From: Alphaproteobacteria bacterium
GTDB taxonomy: Bacteria; Pseudomonadota; Alphaproteobacteria; Rickettsiales; JABSSG01
Direction: 5' to 3'
DNA: 9,805 bases
Assembly (NCBI GenBank): GCA_022600235.1
Contig: JAHZKS010000014.1
Coordinates: 1 to 9,805 of the forward strand
Shown here: positions 5,544-9,805 of the stretch, piece after piece
Layout of the letters: the number at the start of each line of letters is the position of its first letter
How positions within the stretch are numbered: position 1 is the stretch's first letter
Position numbers and translations under genes: made by a program
The notes under the pieces: generated by a model
The model's database searches: none
Told to the model about the DNA's origin: nothing
Seen by the model: only the letters and a program-made list of their open reading frames with translations

Positions 5544-7042
5544 GATTCGTAATTATCTCTTACAAATTGATTCAACAGCCTTACACCAAATCCTGTTGCT
5601 CCCACTTGACTTATCTCGGTGTGTTTATCTGTGGTTGTAACACCGGCAATATCTAAGTGCGCCCATGGAACATCATTCACAAATCTTTGTAAGAACTGAG
5701 CAGCTGTAATACTTCCTGCACCACCTCTTGCTGCTCCTATATTTTGCATGTCAGCGATTTTTGAATCAATCATTTTATCATATTCTTTGTCTAATGGAAA
5801 TCTCCATACTTTCTCACCGGTTTTAATTCCTGCATCATGAAGCTTTCTTGATATCTCATCACTGTTAGAAAATAATCCAGCATATTGGTTAGCAAGAGCA
5901 ACTAGTATAGCTCCTGTAAGAGTTGCAAGATCTATCATAAATTCTGGCTTGTACATAGATTGTGTGTACCATAGGGCATCTGCAAGGACTAATCTTCCTT
6001 CTGCATCTGTATTTAATATCTCTATTGTTTGGCCAGACATTGATTTCACAACATCTTCTGGTCTTTGTGCGTTACCATCTGGCATGTTCTCAACAAGCCC
6101 TATAACTCCAACTGCATTTACTTTAGCATTTCTTAGTGCGAGTGTTTTCATTAACCCTGTTACAACAGCTGCTCCTCCCATGTCATACTTCATTCCAAGC
6201 ATGGCTCCAGCTGGCTTTAATGATAATCCTCCAGTATCAAATGTTACTCCTTTACCTACAAAAGCTAATGGTTTCGCATCTTTTTTTCCTCCTTCCCATC
6301 TCATTATGGCAAGTTTTGGTTCGGCTCTACTTCCTTGTGCAACACCTAGTAATGCATTCATTCCAAGTGCAGTCATTTCTTCTTTATCAAGGATTTCAAC
6401 TTTTAACCCAGTTTTCTTTAATTCTTGGCATCTACGAGCAAATTCTTCTGGGTTTAAGACATTTGGAGGTTCGCATACTAGATCCTTCGCCATAGTCATC
6501 CCTTCGTGTATGCTTGTATATTGCTGAAATTCTAAGTTGGCAACATTAGGAGATTTATGAACAACTTTTATTGTCTCCAGTTTTGTATCATCTGATTTTT
6601 TATCATCCTTCTTTTTCGTCATATATTTATCAAACTTATAGTCAGATACTAAACTTCCTAAAAGCATGTCGTATATAATGTGAGAATCCTTTTCTGAAGG
6701 TGCAACAGATGGTGATATATATAATGTTGCAGATTCTGAATTCTGATTTGCAGCTGCAGAATATATTTTTTTTCCTATACCCATTGTAGCTGGTATATCA
6801 AGATCATCAATTTTACCAGCACTTATAACTGTAATGTTTTGTATTTTATTGCTAGAAGTCGGAATTGATATAGATTGTCCTTTTTTGCCTTCAAACTTAT
6901 GATTTTTCAATACTTGTTTTAAAGAAATATCTGATATTTTTTCTATTTCTTCTACAGATTGAGGCATGTCCATAGAGTCTGTAGTTAGTATTATGATATT
7001 TGAGTGATAAGTTGATATTTCTTTAATAAACTGAACTTTCAT
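5540..7042 (-). CDS. pepA: Leucyl aminopeptidase PepA (family M17)
   Basis: PepA is a cytoplasmic hexameric aminopeptidase with two metal ions that releases N-terminal residues from peptides. The 500-aa product is full length: a variable N-terminal macro-like domain (1 to about 165, with a Lys/Asp-rich patch KKKDDKKSDD at 143-152) and the catalytic domain. Metal and catalytic residues are all present: K264 and D269 in GKGVTFDTGG, K276, D287 in YDMGG, and D346, E348 and R350 in the signature NTDAEGRL (345-351 region). The E. coli protein has the same spacing with an offset of 6. The enzyme may also have the DNA-binding role known for E. coli PepA, but nothing here shows it. No good Shine-Dalgarno precedes ATG 7042. 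It is the first gene of the likely pepA-holC-cupredoxin-FTR1 unit. Confidence 0.96.
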   Translation of the reverse strand: MKVQFIKEISTYHSNIIILTTDSMDMPQSVEEIEKISDISLKQVLKNHKFEGKKGQSISIPTSSNKIQNITVISAGKIDDLDIPATMGIGKKIYSAAANQNSESATLYISPSVAPSEKDSHIIYDMLLGSLVSDYKFDKYMTKKKDDKKSDDTKLETIKVVHKSPNVANLEFQQYTSIHEGMTMAKDLVCEPPNVLNPEEFARRCQELKKTGLKVEILDKEEMTALGMNALLGVAQGSRAEPKLAIMRWEGGKKDAKPLAFVGKGVTFDTGGLSLKPAGAMLGMKYDMGGAAVVTGLMKTLALRNAKVNAVGVIGLVENMPDGNAQRPEDVVKSMSGQTIEILNTDAEGRLVLADALWYTQSMYKPEFMIDLATLTGAILVALANQYAGLFSNSDEISRKLHDAGIKTGEKVWRFPLDKEYDKMIDSKIADMQNIGAARGGAGSITAAQFLQRFVNDVPWAHLDIAGVTTTDKHTEISQVGATGFGVRLLNQFVRDNYES

Positions 7043-7109
7043 AGTGTTTTTTCAATAAAAAGATTTAAGTACAATATATTTCTAATATAGTTTCACAATA
7101 ATAGGAAGT

Positions 7110-7139
7110 ACAAGTTATTATCAAGATAAAAAAACTTGT
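7110..7139. repeat. Inverted repeat in the gap upstream of pepA
   Basis: ACAAGTT (7110-7116) and AACTTGT (7133-7139) form a perfect 7-bp inverted repeat with a 16-nt spacer inside the 161-nt gap between pepA and the upstream membrane-protein gene (7043-7203). On the minus strand the second arm is followed by A/T-rich DNA but not a clean U-run, so it is not a convincing terminator. It could be an operator or a remnant. Nothing else was recognised in the gap beyond short AT-rich repeats such as TTGATG/CATCAA (7151-7156, 7184-7189). Confidence 0.3.
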
Positions 7140-7203
7140 TATTAATGATGTTGATGTAGAGGAGATACATTATTTGCTTTTTGCATCAAAAGTCATCACT
7201 ATT

Positions 7204-8379
7204 TTACTCCTTATTGAGCGGCCATACAAACTGAATCATAATAGAAATCAACAAGCTCACAAAGAAAGTAAATAATACAACCACGTATAATCTTTGTAGG
7301 TCACTCATATTAAAATCTGCGGTGTAGCTTTTTATCAAAGCCAGAGGTAAAAAATGGACTGCAAAGATTATAATAGAATGTTTGGAAAAGAAATTGAGTA
7401 GTTTACTTTTTCTGTAGGCGAATCTATCTAGTAAGCTAAAGAATGATGCCGCTGACATAAATATCATTAATATGTATAGTGAGGCAAATATAGCTGTAGT
7501 TATTAGTTCGCTACCGAAGAAAGGAGCTTTGGGAGTAATAAATTTTATCAATAAATATAATATGATTACCTCTAATAGCCTGTGTAGCCATTTAGAAGAT
7601 AATTCACCATTTGCAGCAAATATATAGTTTATAAACTTCTCAGAGCTGCCAAATAATACGCTAAAGAAATAAATAACAAAATATGTAAGTACAATGTTTT
7701 TTTGTATCCAGAAAGGTCCTATATGCCACCATTCATTGCTATTATCTGCGATAAGTGAAAATTGCACTTCTCCTGAAGTATTGCTAAAAAAGAATGCAAG
7801 AAATGTTAATGCAAAACAAGAGCATATTAACTTTGTTATGCTTGATTCTTTAACAAGAGCAATGATAGTTTGAATGAATCGTGAGAAAAACTTCATGAAT
7901 CCAGCGATAATTAGGTCAAAGAGCAATACGCTAGAAAATATCCATGCTGGCCCAATTTTCCAAGTTTTGAAATAATCTTCTGTGATATATTCCCAGAAAT
8001 TATATTTTTGCATTATGCTTGGGTTTGAAAAGTAATATGAAAGAGGCATTATAATAAATGCAGATATTAGAAAAAGTTTTCCTAATATACAAAATCTGTC
8101 TTTAAGAAATTCTTTTACGCTTGAAGATTTTATATGTGAATTCACTGTCAGACCAAATAAAAATAGCAGCAATGGTGTAATAAAAACGCCACCAGTTATA
8201 TTAAAAAAATCAGAAACGCTTGTTTCTGGTTTAGAAAACAAAGATATGAATGAAGTAATAGGAGTTGCGTTGGAATTTGCTGAATTGCTAACCAATGATA
8301 ATATGACTGCAAAAAAATAGACATAGTTTATAAAAAGAAAGTTTTCTATACGAGTTTGCTTCTTTGAAATATTTATCAT
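7204..8379 (-). CDS. Polytopic membrane protein, acyltransferase-3-like, probably catalytically divergent
   Basis: The 391-aa product is very hydrophobic, with about ten membrane segments. Its layout resembles integral-membrane acyltransferase-3 (OafA/OpgC-like) proteins, which O-acylate surface sugars. Landmarks: ITPLLLFLFGLTVNS (67-81), with the position and character of the family's second segment; FLKDRFCILGKLFLI (91-105), a weak RxxR-like loop; IGPAWIFSSVLLFDLI (142-157); IGPFWIQKNIVLTYF (220-234); and the C-terminal FFSKHSIIIFAVHFLPLALI (330-349), like the family's closing segment. The first segment (YVYFFAVILSLVSNSAN, 19-35) lacks the arginine and histidine normally found there, so acyl transfer by the usual mechanism is doubtful. 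It stands alone on the minus strand, 161 nt upstream of pepA and divergent from ispG. No surface-polysaccharide genes are nearby to suggest a substrate. Family membership is moderate confidence. Confidence 0.6.
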   Translation of the reverse strand: MINISKKQTRIENFLFINYVYFFAVILSLVSNSANSNATPITSFISLFSKPETSVSDFFNITGGVFITPLLLFLFGLTVNSHIKSSSVKEFLKDRFCILGKLFLISAFIIMPLSYYFSNPSIMQKYNFWEYITEDYFKTWKIGPAWIFSSVLLFDLIIAGFMKFFSRFIQTIIALVKESSITKLICSCFALTFLAFFFSNTSGEVQFSLIADNSNEWWHIGPFWIQKNIVLTYFVIYFFSVLFGSSEKFINYIFAANGELSSKWLHRLLEVIILYLLIKFITPKAPFFGSELITTAIFASLYILMIFMSAASFFSLLDRFAYRKSKLLNFFSKHSIIIFAVHFLPLALIKSYTADFNMSDLQRLYVVVLFTFFVSLLISIMIQFVWPLNKE

Positions 8380-8499
8380 AGGTAACTGATTTAAATTGAT
8401 AGAGGTCTACATTAATGAAGTTATTAAGAATGTAAAAAAAAATATTAAATAAAGAAGTATTTTATCTGAGAGATGTTTCCATATTGTGTCTTGGAGACA

Positions 8500-8528
8500 T
8501 TGACAATAATGCTATATAATTATATAAA
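8500..8528 (+). promoter_or_regulatory. Sigma-70 promoter of ispG
   Basis: A perfect TTGACA (8500-8505) is followed after exactly 17 nt by TATAAA (8523-8528, 5 of 6). Transcription would start near 8535, leaving a leader of only about 22 nt before ATG 8557. This is the best-matching promoter in the window and argues against translation starts at 8473 or 8509. Confidence 0.65.
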
Positions 8529-8556
8529 TAACTCTCTTGAACTCAAGCAAACCGCT

Positions 8557-9789
8557 ATGTTATCTAATATCAGAAGGCTTAAAACTCATTCAGTTCATGT
8601 TGGTAATGTAATAATAGGAGGAGGTGCACCTATTGTTATTCAATCCATGACTAATACAGATACTTCTGATGTGGATGCAACTGTGAATCAGATTTTAGAT
8701 CTTGAAAATGCTGGATCTGAGATTATTAGAGTGACTGTAAATGATATAAACGCAGCCAAAGCTGTCCCCAAAATTGTTGAAGAATTATACAAACAAGGTT
8801 CAAGCGTACCTTTGTCTGGGTGCTTTCATTATAATGGGCATACTCTTCTGACTGAAGTTCCGGAATGTGCTTCTGCTCTGGCTAAACTTCGTATTAACCC
8901 TGGTAATGTTGGTTTTGGAGAAAAAAGAGATATTCAATTCGAGCAATTCATTGGGATAGCTATAAAGCATGATAAACCAGTGAGAATAGGGGTTAATTGG
9001 GGAAGTTTAGATCAAACTATAGTAAATAAGCTTATGGATGAGAATGCGAGTTTGTCTATTCCAAAAAGTTCAAACGAAATACTAAGAGAGGCTCTCGTTA
9101 TATCGGCGTTATCTAGTGCGCAGAAGGCTGTTAATATTGGTCTTTCAGAGAATAAAATAATTGTATCATGTAAAACCAGTAAAGTTCAAGATCTGATAGC
9201 TGTATATCGTGAGCTTGCATCTAGGTCTAATTATGCTCTTCATCTTGGTTTAACAGAAGCTGGAATGGGTGTAAAAGGTACTGTTGCAACTGCATCTGCT
9301 TTATCTATATTACTTCAAGAGGGTATCGGTGATACGATCAGGGCCTCAATCACTCCCAAACCTGGACAGTCAAGAACTGAAGAGGTGTTGTTATGTCAAA
9401 ATATTTTACAATCTCTGGATATTAGATCTTTTATTCCTCAAGTATCTGCGTGTCCTGGGTGTGGTCGTACGACAAGCTCTTATTTCCAAAAATTAGCTCA
9501 AGATATAGAAAGATTCATAAAGTCTGAGATGCAAGTGTGGAAAACAAAATATTCTGGTGTAGAAAATATGAATGTGGCTGTGATGGGATGTATAGTAAAC
9601 GGACCAGGTGAGAGTAAGCATGCAGATATAGGAATTAGCTTGCCTGGGACTGGAGAAAATCCATCTGCTCCAGTTTTTATAGATGGAAAAAAGGCTCACA
9701 CTCTAAGAGGTGATAATATTACTCAAGAGTTTAAGGAAATTCTGTCTAAGTATGTTGCTTCTAAGTATCAGATTAAAGAAAAAGTTTAG
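8557..9789 (+). CDS. ispG: 4-hydroxy-3-methylbut-2-en-1-yl diphosphate synthase IspG (GcpE)
   Basis: IspG converts 2-C-methyl-D-erythritol 2,4-cyclodiphosphate to HMBPP, the penultimate step of the MEP isoprenoid pathway, using a [4Fe-4S] cluster. I chose ATG 8557 (410 aa). The conserved RRLKTHSVHVGNVIIGGGAP begins 5 codons later, the length is normal for the family, and a strong promoter lies inside any longer version. Seen with this numbering: QSMTNTDTSD near 29-38; RVTVND in the barrel; the LHLGLTEAG block near 229-237; cluster ligands C299 and C302 in CPGCGRT, and C345 with E352 in GCIVNGPGES. All are intact. No clear Shine-Dalgarno precedes the start. The gene is divergent from the acyltransferase-like gene and points out of the window, with its stop 16 nt before the right edge. 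Confidence 0.95.
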   Translation: MLSNIRRLKTHSVHVGNVIIGGGAPIVIQSMTNTDTSDVDATVNQILDLENAGSEIIRVTVNDINAAKAVPKIVEELYKQGSSVPLSGCFHYNGHTLLTEVPECASALAKLRINPGNVGFGEKRDIQFEQFIGIAIKHDKPVRIGVNWGSLDQTIVNKLMDENASLSIPKSSNEILREALVISALSSAQKAVNIGLSENKIIVSCKTSKVQDLIAVYRELASRSNYALHLGLTEAGMGVKGTVATASALSILLQEGIGDTIRASITPKPGQSRTEEVLLCQNILQSLDIRSFIPQVSACPGCGRTTSSYFQKLAQDIERFIKSEMQVWKTKYSGVENMNVAVMGCIVNGPGESKHADIGISLPGTGENPSAPVFIDGKKAHTLRGDNITQEFKEILSKYVASKYQIKEKV

Positions 9790-9805
9790 TTTGCTTCCTA
9801 TATCA

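Noticed and set aside
5949..6527. Long plus-strand frames opposite pepA
   Set aside because: pepA is intact with all active-site residues; the opposite frames are low-complexity antisense reading.
8515..8520. Perfect TATAAT as the -10 box of ispG
   Set aside because: Only 9 nt separate it from TTGACA; TATAAA at 8523-8528 has the correct 17-nt spacing.
1..9805. CRISPR arrays, insertion sequences, tRNA or rRNA genes, phage or toxin-antitoxin modules
   Set aside because: No regularly spaced repeats, transposase-like frames, cloverleaf sequences or such protein families were seen.

Overview
The window is a compact, AT-rich (roughly one-third G+C) stretch of bacterial chromosome. It most likely comes from an alphaproteobacterium of the Rickettsiales type, or a similar intracellular lineage. 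The strongest evidence is a permuted, two-piece tmRNA gene with the ANDN tag start, an alpha-type SspB adaptor, an alpha-type ThyX, and heavy A/T codon use. Peptidoglycan genes (ftsI, murE) and the MEP-pathway gene ispG argue against Rickettsia itself, which lacks the MEP pathway. They fit a less reduced relative. The genus cannot be fixed from the sequence alone.

Layout. Positions 1-2046 (+) hold the 3' end of ftsI followed 4 nt later by murE, a fragment of the division/cell-wall (dcw) cluster. Positions 2048-2820 (-) hold the split tmRNA gene ssrA followed directly by sspB, so the tagging RNA and the adaptor that delivers tagged proteins to ClpXP lie together on one strand. thyX (2942-3862, +) is divergent from ssrA. 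Positions 3859-7042 (-) form a likely operon read pepA, holC, a small exported cupredoxin-fold protein, and an FTR1 iron permease. pepA-holC is a widely conserved pair; the iron-uptake pair looks appended to it. Positions 7204-8379 (-) encode a polytopic membrane protein of the acyltransferase-3 type that has lost the expected N-terminal catalytic residues. ispG (8557-9789, +) closes the window.

How the genes connect. FtsI and MurE build septal peptidoglycan with meso-diaminopimelate. SsrA and SspB serve ribosome rescue and proteolysis. ThyX makes dTMP, HolC belongs to the replicative polymerase, and PepA recycles peptides. FTR1 plus the cupredoxin protein probably import iron, and IspG needs a [4Fe-4S] cluster. 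Gene packing is extreme: murE/sspB converge with 1 nt between stops, thyX and the permease share the stop tetranucleotide TTAA, and pepA/holC overlap as ATGA.

I found no mobile element, CRISPR array, tRNA or rRNA. The part most worth a second look is the ssrA-sspB locus: an 11-nt intervening segment folds the two tmRNA pieces into one continuous precursor hairpin, the tag is short and unusual, and sspB follows with no visible terminator.
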